DNA of 36,141 nt from DATLFP01 sp035540955 (GTDB lineage: Bacteria > Actinomycetota > Acidimicrobiia > Acidimicrobiales > CADCSY01). The stretch lies in assembly GCA_035540955.1 (NCBI GenBank), contig DATLFP010000056.1, positions 1-36,141 on the forward strand, given 5' to 3'. Both the position numbers and the translations under genes were made by a program. The notes under the pieces were generated by a model. That model did no database searches, was not told the DNA's origin, and saw only the letters and a list, made by a program, of their open reading frames with translations. Positions 1 to 6,814 of the stretch are shown here, one piece after another; position 1 is the first letter of the stretch, and each line of letters starts with the position of its first letter.

Positions 1-141
1 ATGTCGGACGGCACGACCACCGTCGGCACGCCCAACCTGGCCGCCGCCGAGCAGGCCCGTGAGGCCGAGGTCCCGGTCACCACGATCGCCTTCGGCACGG
101 CCGGCGGCGTGGTGGAGTACCAGGGTCGGACCGTGCCGCGA
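1..141 (+). pseudogene. VWA-domain (Ca-activated chloride channel-like) fragment, both ends missing
   Basis: The frame opening at base 1 encodes about 46 residues that match the second half of a von Willebrand factor A domain of the bacterial BatA / Ca-activated-channel type. These include SDGTTTVG, then PVTTIAFGT, then a short GGVVEYQGRTVP beta-hairpin. In intact relatives the last stretch continues into VPVD and a long helix. Here it switches after VP to sequence that is simply the antisense of the neighbouring Hsp20 gene, and the frame then runs without family similarity to a stop near 606. The Hsp20 stop codon lies at 142-144, so the break sits within a few bases of that gene's 3' end. 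The 5' part lies outside the window. The ATG at base 1 is therefore most likely an internal methionine. The gene is probably truncated by a rearrangement, or the contig is wrongly joined here. Confidence 0.55.
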
Positions 142-582
142 CTACGCGGCTTCGGAGCTGGTGGCCTCGATGGCCTCGGCGCCGCCCTCGCCGGTGCCGA
201 TCGTCACCTTGCGGGGCTTGGCCGCCTCGGCGATGGGGATGCGCACCTCGAGCACGCCGTCGTGGAAGCGGGCCTCGAGTCGGTCGGTGTCGAGGTTGTC
301 GCCGAGGAGCAGCTGACGGCGGAACGTGCCCGCCGGCCGCTCGGCGACGAGCCACTCCTCGCCCTCCCGCTTCTCCCACCGGCGCTCGGCGGTGAGCGTG
401 AGCTGGTTGCGCTCCACGGTGAGGTCGACCTGGTCGGCGGTGAAGCCGGGCAGGTCGAAGCTGACGTGGAGGGCATCGCCCCGCCGCACGGCGTTCATCG
501 GGAACGACCGGGGCGAGGTGGGCGTCGCCACCGACTCCCAGAGGCGATCGAAGTCACGGAACGGATCGAAGCGCACGAGCAT
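142..582 (-). CDS. Hsp20/alpha-crystallin family small heat-shock protein
   Basis: This 146-residue protein is an ATP-independent cytoplasmic holdase chaperone that keeps unfolding proteins soluble. The N-terminus (LVRFDPFRDFDRLW) is typical of actinobacterial Hsp20. The alpha-crystallin domain spans roughly residues 30-135, with the DLPGF motif near 45-50, the AERR strand near 65-70, and a late VRIPIAEA segment resembling the family's I-x-I anchor. The ATG at 580-582 has an excellent Shine-Dalgarno (AGGAGGT at 588-594 on the opposite strand) five bases away, which fixes the start. The length is normal for the family. It is a single-gene unit, divergent from the unknown gene at 691. Its 3' end abuts the broken VWA fragment, with no obvious terminator hairpin between them. 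Confidence 0.93.
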   Translation of the reverse strand: MLVRFDPFRDFDRLWESVATPTSPRSFPMNAVRRGDALHVSFDLPGFTADQVDLTVERNQLTLTAERRWEKREGEEWLVAERPAGTFRRQLLLGDNLDTDRLEARFHDGVLEVRIPIAEAAKPRKVTIGTGEGGAEAIEATSSEAA

Positions 583-587
583 CGTGG

Positions 588-657
588 ACCTCCTGGATCT
601 CGCTGATCAGTGCAACCCTTGGTGCTCGTCAGTCTAGCAAAGTTGAGTGCAGTGCAA
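588..657 (-). promoter_or_regulatory. Hsp20 upstream region: strong RBS, direct repeat, possible promoter
   Basis: Reading on the minus strand, the region holds the octamer TTGCACTG twice (650-657 and 608-615), 42 bases apart, which is about four helical turns. A TAGACT hexamer (631-636) could be a -10 element, but the spacing from TTGCAC (652-657) is only 15 bases. A single TTGAGT half-site (plus strand, about 643-648) resembles one arm of the HspR HAIR operator, but the second arm is absent. The repeat is directly visible; any regulatory role is a guess. Confidence 0.3.
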
Positions 658-690
658 ACAGGTTTTCTGCTGCAGGAACCGGGTTTGGCC

Positions 691-966
691 ATGGGGAAGT
701 ACCAAGCGATGGATCGCCCCGTCCTCGTCACCGACGTCGACCGCGAGCTCGACGACGCCCTGTCCACGCTCTGGCTGGTGCGGGGCAACGAGCAGCTGTC
801 GACCCGCCTGTTCGACCAGGTCGTCGACCTGCTGCTCGAGCGGATCCTCCTCGGCCTGCGCACCGAGCTCGTGGCCGGCGAGCTGACGGCGAACACCTTC
901 GCCACCGAGCTGGCCACCCTCGCCGACCAGTGCCGGTCGGTCGGGCTCCTCGCCCCCGAGCAGTAG
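691..966 (+). CDS. Small protein of unknown function
   Basis: This frame encodes 91 residues from the ATG at 691, or 85 from the ATG at 709, which has a GGGGAAG stretch 9 bases upstream and may be the real start. The product is acidic and leucine-rich, and its pattern (DRELDDALSTLWLVRG, then LLLERILLGLRTELVAGELT, then ELATLADQC) suggests three or four amphipathic helices. There is no signal peptide or membrane segment, and I recognise no family. It lies 67 bases upstream of the YceH-like gene in the same direction and is divergent from hsp20. It could be co-transcribed with the downstream genes. Codon-position GC bias and the clean start and stop favour a real gene. Confidence 0.6.
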   Translation: MGKYQAMDRPVLVTDVDRELDDALSTLWLVRGNEQLSTRLFDQVVDLLLERILLGLRTELVAGELTANTFATELATLADQCRSVGLLAPEQ

Positions 967-1033
967 CCCCGGGCCCGACGCCCCCGAGCCGTCGCCCGGC
1001 CGCGCCGCCCAGCGCCCGGTTAGGTTCCGCACC

Positions 1034-1666
1034 GTGGACCCGCTGTCGCCGCCGGAGCTCCGCGTCCTCGGCTGCCTCATCGAGAAGGAGCGGACCGTCC
1101 CCGACAGCTACCCGCTCACGCTCAACGCGCTCCTCGGGGCGTGCAACCAGACCTCGAACCGCGACCCGGTCGTGTCCTACGAGCCCTACGAGGTCGAGGC
1201 CGCGCTCATGCAGCTGCGCAGCCACGGCCTCACCCGGGTCGTGCACTCGCCGAGCAACCGGGCCGAGAAGTACCGGCACGTCGCGGGGGAGGCGCTCGGG
1301 CTCGAGGACGACACCGTGACCGTGCTCGCCCCGCTCCTGCTGCGGGGGCCGCAGACGGTCAACGAGCTGCGCACCCGCACCGAGCGCTACGTCCCCGGGG
1401 TCCCCGACGTGGAGGGCGCGCTGCGGGTGCTCGAGTCGCGCGGCCTCGTCGCCAACGTCGGCCGTCGTCCCGGCCAGCGGGAGGAGCGCTGGACGCACCT
1501 CCTCGCCGGCCCGCCGACCGAGGAACCCCTCGAGCGGCCGACCACCGATGAGCGGGCGCCGGGAACGGCGTCCAACTCGACAGGAACGACGCTTGCCGAC
1601 CGGCTCGAATCGCTCGAAGATCGGGTGACCCGACTGGAGGCGGCACTGGAGGAGCTGCTCGGATGA
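1034..1666 (+). CDS. yceH: YceH-like DUF480 (UPF0502) protein
   Basis: The protein has 210 residues and matches the YceH/DUF480 family along its length. It starts with SPPELRVLGCLIEKERTVPDSYPLTLNAL, followed by ACNQTSNRDPV, the RAEKYRH segment, LLLRGPQTVNELRTR, then a GQREERWTHLL strand. The fold is two winged-helix repeats (about residues 5-85 and 90-160). The last 25 residues (LADRLESLEDRVTRLEAAL) form a short coiled coil, as in E. coli YceH. The molecular role of the family is not established; winged helices suggest nucleic-acid or protein binding. The start is a GTG, chosen because it gives the family N-terminus exactly. The stop overlaps the next ATG (ATGA), so the two genes are translationally coupled. 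Confidence 0.88.
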   Translation: MDPLSPPELRVLGCLIEKERTVPDSYPLTLNALLGACNQTSNRDPVVSYEPYEVEAALMQLRSHGLTRVVHSPSNRAEKYRHVAGEALGLEDDTVTVLAPLLLRGPQTVNELRTRTERYVPGVPDVEGALRVLESRGLVANVGRRPGQREERWTHLLAGPPTEEPLERPTTDERAPGTASNSTGTTLADRLESLEDRVTRLEAALEELLG

Positions 1667-2748
1667 ACCTGCTCGTGGGCACCCGCAAGGGCCTCTGGGC
1701 CATCGGCACCGAGGACCGGCGGTCCTGGACCGTCGGCGAACCCCACTTCTTCGGCCAGATCGTGCAGCACGCGGTGGCCCACGACGGGACCGTCCTCGTC
1801 GCCGCCAGCACCGGCCACCTCGGTCCGACCGTGTTCCGCTCGACCGACGGAGGGGGGTCGTGGGCCGAGGCGTCGCGGCCGCCGGCGTTCGCCACCGGCG
1901 ACCGGCTCGGCCGGGCCCTCAAGACGGTGTTCTGGCTCACCCCCTCGCACGAGGCCGGCGTCTGGTACGCCGGCGGCGCGTCGCCGCAGGGGCTGTTCCG
2001 CAGCGACGACGACGGCGACACCTGGTCGCCGGTCACGGGCTGGAACGACCACCCGATGTGGGAGACGTGGTGCGAGTGGCCCGAGGAGAGCACCCCTGAC
2101 GGCTCGATGCTCCACTCGGTCATCGTCGACCCGCGCGACGCGCGTCACCTCTACGTGTCGCTGTCCGGCGGCGGCACGTTCGAGTCGACCGACGGCGGCG
2201 AGGGCTGGGCGCCGCTCAACCAGGGCGTGGCGGCCGACTTCTTCCCCGACCCGTTCCCCGAGTTCGGCCAGGACCCGCACACCGTGCGGATGCACCCCGC
2301 CGACCCCGACCGCCTCTACATGCAGAACCACTGCGGCATCTACCGGCTCGACCGGCCCGAGGTGAAGTGGACCCGAATCGGGGACAACATGCCGCGCGAG
2401 ATCGGCGACATCGGGTTCCCCATCGAGCTGCACCCGCGTGACCCCGACACCGCGTGGGTGTTCCCGATGGACGGCACCGAGACGTGGCCCCGCACGTCGA
2501 TCGACGGCCGGCCGGCGGCGTACGTCACCCGTGACGGCGGCACCACGTGGCAGCGGCAGGCGAACGGGATGCCGGAGCGGGCGTGGTTCACTGTGAAGCG
2601 CCAGGCGATGACGACCGACGGCGACGATCCCGTCGGCATCTACTTCGGCACGACGTGCGGCGAGGTGTGGGCCAGCACCGACGAGGGGGAGTCCTGGCGG
2701 TGCATCGCCGAGCACCTCCCCGAGATCTACACCGTCGAGTGCGGGTGA
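1663..2748 (+). CDS. BNR/Asp-box beta-propeller (exo-sialidase/sortilin-like) protein
   Basis: This is a 361-residue protein built from repeated Asp-box blades. The motifs FRSTDGGGSW (near residue 60), FRSDDDGDTW (near 110), FESTDGGEGW (near 180), VTRDGGTTW (near 290) and ASTDEGESW (near 340) are clear. There is no signal peptide, so the product is probably cytoplasmic. Such proteins are often annotated as glycosyl hydrolases or photosystem II assembly-like factors, but Asp-boxes only define the propeller fold and no sialidase catalytic set is evident. It overlaps yceH by ATGA upstream, and its TGA overlaps the GTG of the MoaD-like gene downstream. That tight pairing with a ubiquitin-like sulfur carrier suggests a functional link whose nature is unknown. 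Confidence 0.82.
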   Translation: MNLLVGTRKGLWAIGTEDRRSWTVGEPHFFGQIVQHAVAHDGTVLVAASTGHLGPTVFRSTDGGGSWAEASRPPAFATGDRLGRALKTVFWLTPSHEAGVWYAGGASPQGLFRSDDDGDTWSPVTGWNDHPMWETWCEWPEESTPDGSMLHSVIVDPRDARHLYVSLSGGGTFESTDGGEGWAPLNQGVAADFFPDPFPEFGQDPHTVRMHPADPDRLYMQNHCGIYRLDRPEVKWTRIGDNMPREIGDIGFPIELHPRDPDTAWVFPMDGTETWPRTSIDGRPAAYVTRDGGTTWQRQANGMPERAWFTVKRQAMTTDGDDPVGIYFGTTCGEVWASTDEGESWRCIAEHLPEIYTVECG

Positions 2749-3008
2749 GGATCCCGACCCCGCTGCGGTCCTACACCGGCCAGCAGTCGGTGGTCGAGGG
2801 CCGGGGGACGACCGTCGACGAGGTGCTGGCCGACCTCGACCGGCAGTTCCCCGGCTTCCGCTTCCGCGTCGTCGACGAACAGGGCCGGTTGCGCACCCAC
2901 ATGAAGGTGTGGGTGGGCGAGGAGCCGGTCGACCGCGGCGCGCTCGCCACCACCCCGGTCGGCGCCGACGACGAGGTGACCCTCATGCAGGCCCTGTCGG
3001 GCGGCTGA
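2745..3008 (+). CDS. MoaD/ThiS family ubiquitin-like sulfur carrier
   Basis: From the GTG at 2745 (GTGA overlap with the preceding stop) the product is 87 residues, beginning VRIPTPLRSYTG and ending ALSGG. The size, the beta-grasp pattern and the C-terminal Gly-Gly are diagnostic of MoaD/ThiS-type carriers, whose terminal glycine is adenylated and then thiocarboxylated by an E1-like enzyme. No MoeB/ThiF or MoaE partner is encoded in the window, so the pathway (molybdopterin, thiamine or another thio-transfer) cannot be assigned. Longer upstream starts in the same frame overlap the beta-propeller gene and lack the family sequence. The last codons lie inside the left 28-bp direct repeat. Confidence 0.85.
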   Translation: MRIPTPLRSYTGQQSVVEGRGTTVDEVLADLDRQFPGFRFRVVDEQGRLRTHMKVWVGEEPVDRGALATTPVGADDEVTLMQALSGG

Positions 3009-3024
3009 TCACCGCGTCTCGACG
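2997..3024. repeat. 28-bp direct repeat, left copy
   Basis: These 28 bases are identical to 29800-29827. The core is GGCGGCTGATCACCGCGTC. In both places it spells the end of a plus-strand gene (SGG then TGA) and, directly abutting, the end of a minus-strand frame (VETR then TGA). After a 3-base gap the similarity continues for six more bases (CGGACG). Here the minus-strand frame is only a short remnant (about 13 codons between the SDR stop at 3051 and the TGA complement at 3009), whereas at the right copy it is the true C-terminus of the APC permease. The two copies bracket the accessory block. Confidence 0.85.
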
Positions 3025-3050
3025 CGGACGGCGACGGGGCCGCCGTGGTG

Positions 3051-3773
3051 TCAGTCTTCGCGGCGGGCCGGCGTCGAGAACCTGGACCAGATCGGGTAGT
3101 CCTGGCCGTCCCAGAAGGTCCGCCCTGATGGCCCACCAGGCGGGAGTGTGGCCAGCATCCGAGCAGTCGGGTACACCGCATCCGGCTCCTGCGAGCCGCG
3201 CGGGTTCATCTCGGTGAGCGTCGGTCCGGGGATCAGGTTGTTGACGAGGACGTCGACGTCGGCGAGCTCGCGCGACAACGTGCGGGTCAACGCCACGACC
3301 GCCGCCTTCGACATGCTGTAGCCCGAGAGCTCCGCCGGGCAGAGCTCGGCGTGGCGCGACACGAGCACGATCGCCCTTCCCGAACGTTGCTCGCGCATCC
3401 CGGGCAGAGCCGCCCGCAGCGTGTGGAGCACGCCGAACAGGTTGATCTCGATCACGTCGGCGATGTCGGACCAGCCGGCGTCGAGCACCGGTGCGTAGCG
3501 ACCGATGCCGGCGTTGGCAACGACGACGTCGAGCCGCCCGAACTTGGCGATCGCCGCATCGACGAATGCTCGCACCTGGGCGGCGTCGCGCACGTCGCAT
3601 GCACCCGCGAGGTCGCACACCTCCTGGGCCTCGTCGACGCGCGCGGCGAGGTCGCAGCCGGCGACGTGTGCGCCATCGGCCCGAAATCCTGCAGCCAGCG
3701 CCCGGCCGATGCCGGTCGCGGCGCCGGTCACCAGCACGACCTTTCCCGCGATGTCTGTCTGTCCGTCGGTCAC
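3051..3773 (-). CDS. Short-chain dehydrogenase/reductase (SDR)
   Basis: This 240-residue classical SDR is an NAD(P)-dependent oxidoreductase acting on a hydroxyl or keto group. Visible motifs are the cofactor-binding TGAATGIG (residues 16-23), the acidic residue D41 after the second strand (which favours NAD), NAG at 87-89, N111, catalytic S139 and the YxxxK pair Y152/K156. The whole fold is present. The GTG at 3771-3773 is taken as the start because it puts the glycine motif at the usual distance; no strong RBS is visible, so the start is uncertain. It lies downstream of the LAL regulator on the same strand, with a 101-base gap that contains a candidate operator. In context it may oxidise a hydroxy-acid or hydroxyacyl intermediate, but the substrate is unknown. 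Confidence 0.88.
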   Translation of the reverse strand: MTDGQTDIAGKVVLVTGAATGIGRALAAGFRADGAHVAGCDLAARVDEAQEVCDLAGACDVRDAAQVRAFVDAAIAKFGRLDVVVANAGIGRYAPVLDAGWSDIADVIEINLFGVLHTLRAALPGMREQRSGRAIVLVSRHAELCPAELSGYSMSKAAVVALTRTLSRELADVDVLVNNLIPGPTLTEMNPRGSQEPDAVYPTARMLATLPPGGPSGRTFWDGQDYPIWSRFSTPARRED

Positions 3774-3799
3774 CGGACCAGTGAAATCGACACCCCTGG

Positions 3800-3832
3800 C
3801 CCAACGAAAGTAGGGAGCCCCCCATCGTTGGG
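3800..3832 (-). promoter_or_regulatory. Candidate operator 1 (TGGGGGGCTCCCTAC) inside an 8-bp inverted repeat
   Basis: On the minus strand 3824-3810 reads TGGGGGGCTCCCTAC, matching two other intergenic sites (6737-6751 and 17776-17762). It is the spacer of a perfect inverted repeat, CCCAACGA (3800-3807) and TCGTTGGG (3825-3832). The site lies 37-51 bases upstream of the SDR start and downstream of the LAL gene. It could be an activator box for the SDR gene; the inverted repeat could alternatively act as a weak terminator for the regulator gene. Confidence 0.45.
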
Positions 3833-3874
3833 TGGCACACGTGCGCGGGACGCCGCCGCCCTGTGGAGCCTGGA

Positions 3875-6715
3875 TCAGCTGGTGCCGGTGAGCGTGTCCA
3901 GCCGACCGTCCGTCACCGCCAGCGCGAGATCGAGCCGGTTGGCCACGCCGGCCTTGGCGAAGAGCCGCGTGAGGTAGACCTCGATCGTCTTGGGGCTGAG
4001 GTGGAGCAGCGACGCGATCTCGCGGTTCGTCTTCCCCTCGTGCACCAGCCGGGCCAGCTCCACGTCGGTGGCGGTCAGCCCGCCCGGACGCGCTCGTCGC
4101 CCGCGTGGCACCCGAAGGCTCCGGCGCCGCAGCTCGGCGGCCACCGCTCGGCGCTCCTGCTCGGCGCCCAGGCGGGTGAACACCTCGTGGGCGGCGACCA
4201 GGTTGCCCGGCGGATCGACGCCGAGCCGCGCCAGCGTGGCGCGGCACCGCGCCGCCTCCACGACGAGCCCATTGTCCTCGGACAAGGTCAGTGCATCGGC
4301 GGCGTGGTCGGGCCGGTCGTGCAGCATCGCCGAGGCGCGGAGCGTGAGCACTCGGACCCAGGGGGAGTGGGTCTCGGCACCGACCGCGTCGAGGAGCGCG
4401 CCGGTGGATCGGGCCGCGTCGGTGTCGCCGGACTCGAGCTCCACCTGCACCTGTTGCGCGAGCAGGAGCGCCAGTGCACTCCTGCGGCCGCTGGCGAGGT
4501 CCGCGCTGACCGCGGCGCGCAGCACCTCCAGCGCTTCCTCGGGCCGCCCAGACGCCGCGGCGAGCGCGGCCGTGGCCCACGACGCGATCGACGTGGTGAA
4601 CACGGCACCGTCCTCGATCTCGACCATCTCGCGAGCGGCGTCGGCGTGGCGGCCACGGCTGGTCAGGATCGCCACCACCGCCCAGCGGGCCAGACCCGCG
4701 ACGTACGACTCGGTCTCGGACCCCTTGACCACCTGCCACCGCGTCACGGCGTCGTCCCAGCGCCCGCCGAGCCAGTCGGTCACCACGCCGGCCACCTCGA
4801 GCGTTGATCGAAATGCGGCCTCGCCGAGCTCGGTCGATTGCTTGCGGGCGTCGACGAGGGCGACGTCGGCTTCGCGCACCATCCCGAAGAGCGCGAGGTA
4901 CACCGCCCGCTGCACGAGGGCCGAGAGGTGGGTCGCAGGTCCGAGCTCGCATGCCAGCTCGAGCTGCGAGTCCAGGAGCGCCAGCGACTCGCCGACGTCC
5001 CCTTGAGCGAACGCGAGGCCGCCGAGCTGGCCGAGCGCGGCAGCGCGACCGGCGGGGTCGTCCTCCGACAGCTGCAGCGCGCGCTGGCCCTCCTCGCGCG
5101 CCTCGTCGAACCGGTTGAGGTACTGGAGCAAGCTCGCCCGCTGCGTTCGCAACCTGCTCATCGGGCTGGGCGAACGGGCGAGGATGCTGTCGGCGAGCTC
5201 GAGTGCTTCGGTGAACCGGTGTGCGGACGTGAGGGCGCTGACGACGAGAGCCGCGGTGCGCGCCGCGTCCCTCCCTGGGCCGAGCCTGTGCAGGGCGTCG
5301 GATCCGGCCGTCGCGGCCTCGTCGAACCGGCCCGCGAGGTACAGGGAGCGCGACCGCCGAGCCAGCAGGCGCCCAGCCGAGGGGTGATCGATCGGCAGCA
5401 CCTCGAGGGCGCGCGCGAACCAGCCCGCCGCCGACTGTGGCGCAGTACGGGACGCGGCGTCGCCGGCTTCAGCGAGGAGCTGCGCTCCTCGCTCGTCTCC
5501 CGACTCGACCGACTCGGCGACGTGCACGGCGATCTCGGTGATCGACACGTCCTGGCCGGCGCCCCGCCGCTCGGTCAGGTAGGCCGCGACGGCGGCGTGC
5601 ATGCGTCGGCGCTCGGTCGGCCCGAGGTCCTCGTAGAGCGTCGATCGCACGATCGGGTGGACGAACTCGAGCGTCGCCGGTCGGGTCTCGCGCAGCACGT
5701 TCGCTTCGACGAGATCGTCGAGGGCACGCGCGACCTCGGTCTCGGCGGTCCTTGCCAGCGACGCGAGGAGATCGATGCGGTCGAGCGGCACCGACTGGAG
5801 CGTGCTCGCCGCCCTGGCCACCGATCGGACCGGGCGGCCCAGCCGGAACACGCGGCTGAGGACCGTGTTGCGCCGGCTGGCGGCCACGGGTTCCGATGCT
5901 CCGGACAGGTGCCAGAGGCCATCGATCTCGCGGACCGTGCCCGACTCCTGCAGGCAGCGGACGGCCTCCTCGGCGAAGAACGGATTGCCACGGCTGAGGT
6001 CCCAGACATGGTCGATCACGCCGTCCATGGCCGGCCCGCCCAGCTGGGTGCCGACGAGTGCGCGCACGTCCTCGTGGTCGAGCGGTTCGAGGTCGAGGGT
6101 GATGGCGCGCCCGGAGTCGGCGAGCCGGTCGACGAGCGTCTCGAGCTCGAGGTTGCGGTCGGGCGCGTGGCGGCGCATCGTCGCGAAGAGCACGACGCGC
6201 GCCCCTGCGAGATGCCGGGCCAGGAGCGACATCACCGTGACCGTGTCCCGGTCTGCCGCGTGGAGATCGTCGAGGGCGAGGACGACCGGCTGGCGGTCGG
6301 ACCATGCCCGGAGGAGGCGCTCGCCCTCGGCGTAGAGGAGCTGCAGCGCGGAGCGGTCGGGTTGCGCGGTCGCGGCCGAATCTGCGGTCGAGGAGGCATC
6401 AGGCCGGAGCAAGAGGGCGCGCTGCACCGACTCCACGGCGTCGAGCAGGCGCACCTCGCGCTCTGCCTGCAGGGCGGGCTCGATCGCCTCGCGGAGGGCG
6501 ACGTAGGGGACCTCCTGCTCGAGCTCGTCGGCCCGACCGGTCAGCACCGTGTAGCCGAGGAGGCGAGCCTGGTCGAGGACCTCGGCGAGCAGGCGCGACT
6601 TGCCGATGCCAGCCTCGCCCCGCACGAAGATCGTGCTCTCGGTCCGGCCCCGGGCCGCCTTCAGCCGCTCGAGCACGGCGGACAGCTCCAGGTGTCTCCC
6701 GATCAGTCCCCCCAC
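3875..6715 (-). CDS. LAL-family LuxR transcriptional regulator (AAA ATPase + HTH)
   Basis: This 946-residue protein has the layout of large ATP-binding LuxR (MalT-like) regulators. The N-terminal GLIGRHLEL lead is followed by a Walker A GEAGIGKS (residues 33-40) and a Walker B with LALDDLH near 150. A long TPR-like helical region covers roughly 350-850. The C-terminal LuxR helix-turn-helix (about 875-935) contains LTATDVELARLVHEGKTNREIA and then LSPKTIEVYLTRL. LAL proteins are cytoplasmic activators controlled by ATP and an inducer bound by the helical region. It starts at a GTG, and its length is normal for the family. It sits beside the secreted hydrolase/ABC operon and upstream of the SDR gene, so it is the likely local regulator. 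A candidate operator lies 22-36 bases upstream of its start, which would fit autoregulation. The inducer is unknown. Confidence 0.92.
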   Translation of the reverse strand: MGGLIGRHLELSAVLERLKAARGRTESTIFVRGEAGIGKSRLLAEVLDQARLLGYTVLTGRADELEQEVPYVALREAIEPALQAEREVRLLDAVESVQRALLLRPDASSTADSAATAQPDRSALQLLYAEGERLLRAWSDRQPVVLALDDLHAADRDTVTVMSLLARHLAGARVVLFATMRRHAPDRNLELETLVDRLADSGRAITLDLEPLDHEDVRALVGTQLGGPAMDGVIDHVWDLSRGNPFFAEEAVRCLQESGTVREIDGLWHLSGASEPVAASRRNTVLSRVFRLGRPVRSVARAASTLQSVPLDRIDLLASLARTAETEVARALDDLVEANVLRETRPATLEFVHPIVRSTLYEDLGPTERRRMHAAVAAYLTERRGAGQDVSITEIAVHVAESVESGDERGAQLLAEAGDAASRTAPQSAAGWFARALEVLPIDHPSAGRLLARRSRSLYLAGRFDEAATAGSDALHRLGPGRDAARTAALVVSALTSAHRFTEALELADSILARSPSPMSRLRTQRASLLQYLNRFDEAREEGQRALQLSEDDPAGRAAALGQLGGLAFAQGDVGESLALLDSQLELACELGPATHLSALVQRAVYLALFGMVREADVALVDARKQSTELGEAAFRSTLEVAGVVTDWLGGRWDDAVTRWQVVKGSETESYVAGLARWAVVAILTSRGRHADAAREMVEIEDGAVFTTSIASWATAALAAASGRPEEALEVLRAAVSADLASGRRSALALLLAQQVQVELESGDTDAARSTGALLDAVGAETHSPWVRVLTLRASAMLHDRPDHAADALTLSEDNGLVVEAARCRATLARLGVDPPGNLVAAHEVFTRLGAEQERRAVAAELRRRSLRVPRGRRARPGGLTATDVELARLVHEGKTNREIASLLHLSPKTIEVYLTRLFAKAGVANRLDLALAVTDGRLDTLTGTS

Positions 6716-6736
6716 ACGTGGGAGTTCCCGCTCAGA

Positions 6737-6751
6737 TGGGGGAATCCCTAC
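6737..6751 (+). promoter_or_regulatory. Candidate operator 2 (TGGGGGAATCCCTAC) upstream of the LAL regulator
   Basis: The plus strand reads TGGGGGAATCCCTAC, sharing TGGGGG-R-NN-Y-CCTAC with sites at 3824-3810 and 17776-17762. It lies 22 bases before the GTG of the LAL gene, in the 99-base gap after the secreted hydrolase. MalT, the model LAL regulator, binds GGGGA(T/G)GAGG-type boxes, so a G-rich asymmetric site is plausible for this family. The motif is seen; the binding is inferred. Confidence 0.45.
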
Positions 6752-6776
6752 CTCGACCTCGTTCCCGGCGCACGGG

Positions 6777-6793
6777 GGCCGGTAGAGCCGGCC
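6777..6793 (-). terminator. Hairpin after the secreted hydrolase gene
   Basis: GGCCGG (6777-6782) and CCGGCC (6788-6793) form a perfect 6-bp stem with a 5-base loop, 22 bases beyond the hydrolase stop on the minus strand. There is no T-tract, as is common in GC-rich actinobacteria. It probably ends the minus-strand operon and separates it from the LAL gene. Confidence 0.45.
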
Positions 6794-6814
6794 TCAGTGC
6801 GCCCAGAACGTGGC

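Noticed and set aside
602..660. HspR (HAIR) or HrcA (CIRCE) operator upstream of hsp20
   Set aside because: Only one TTGAGT half-site is present, and the GCACTC/GAG-type halves do not have the N9 spacing of CIRCE. The direct octamer repeat is real but matches neither operator.
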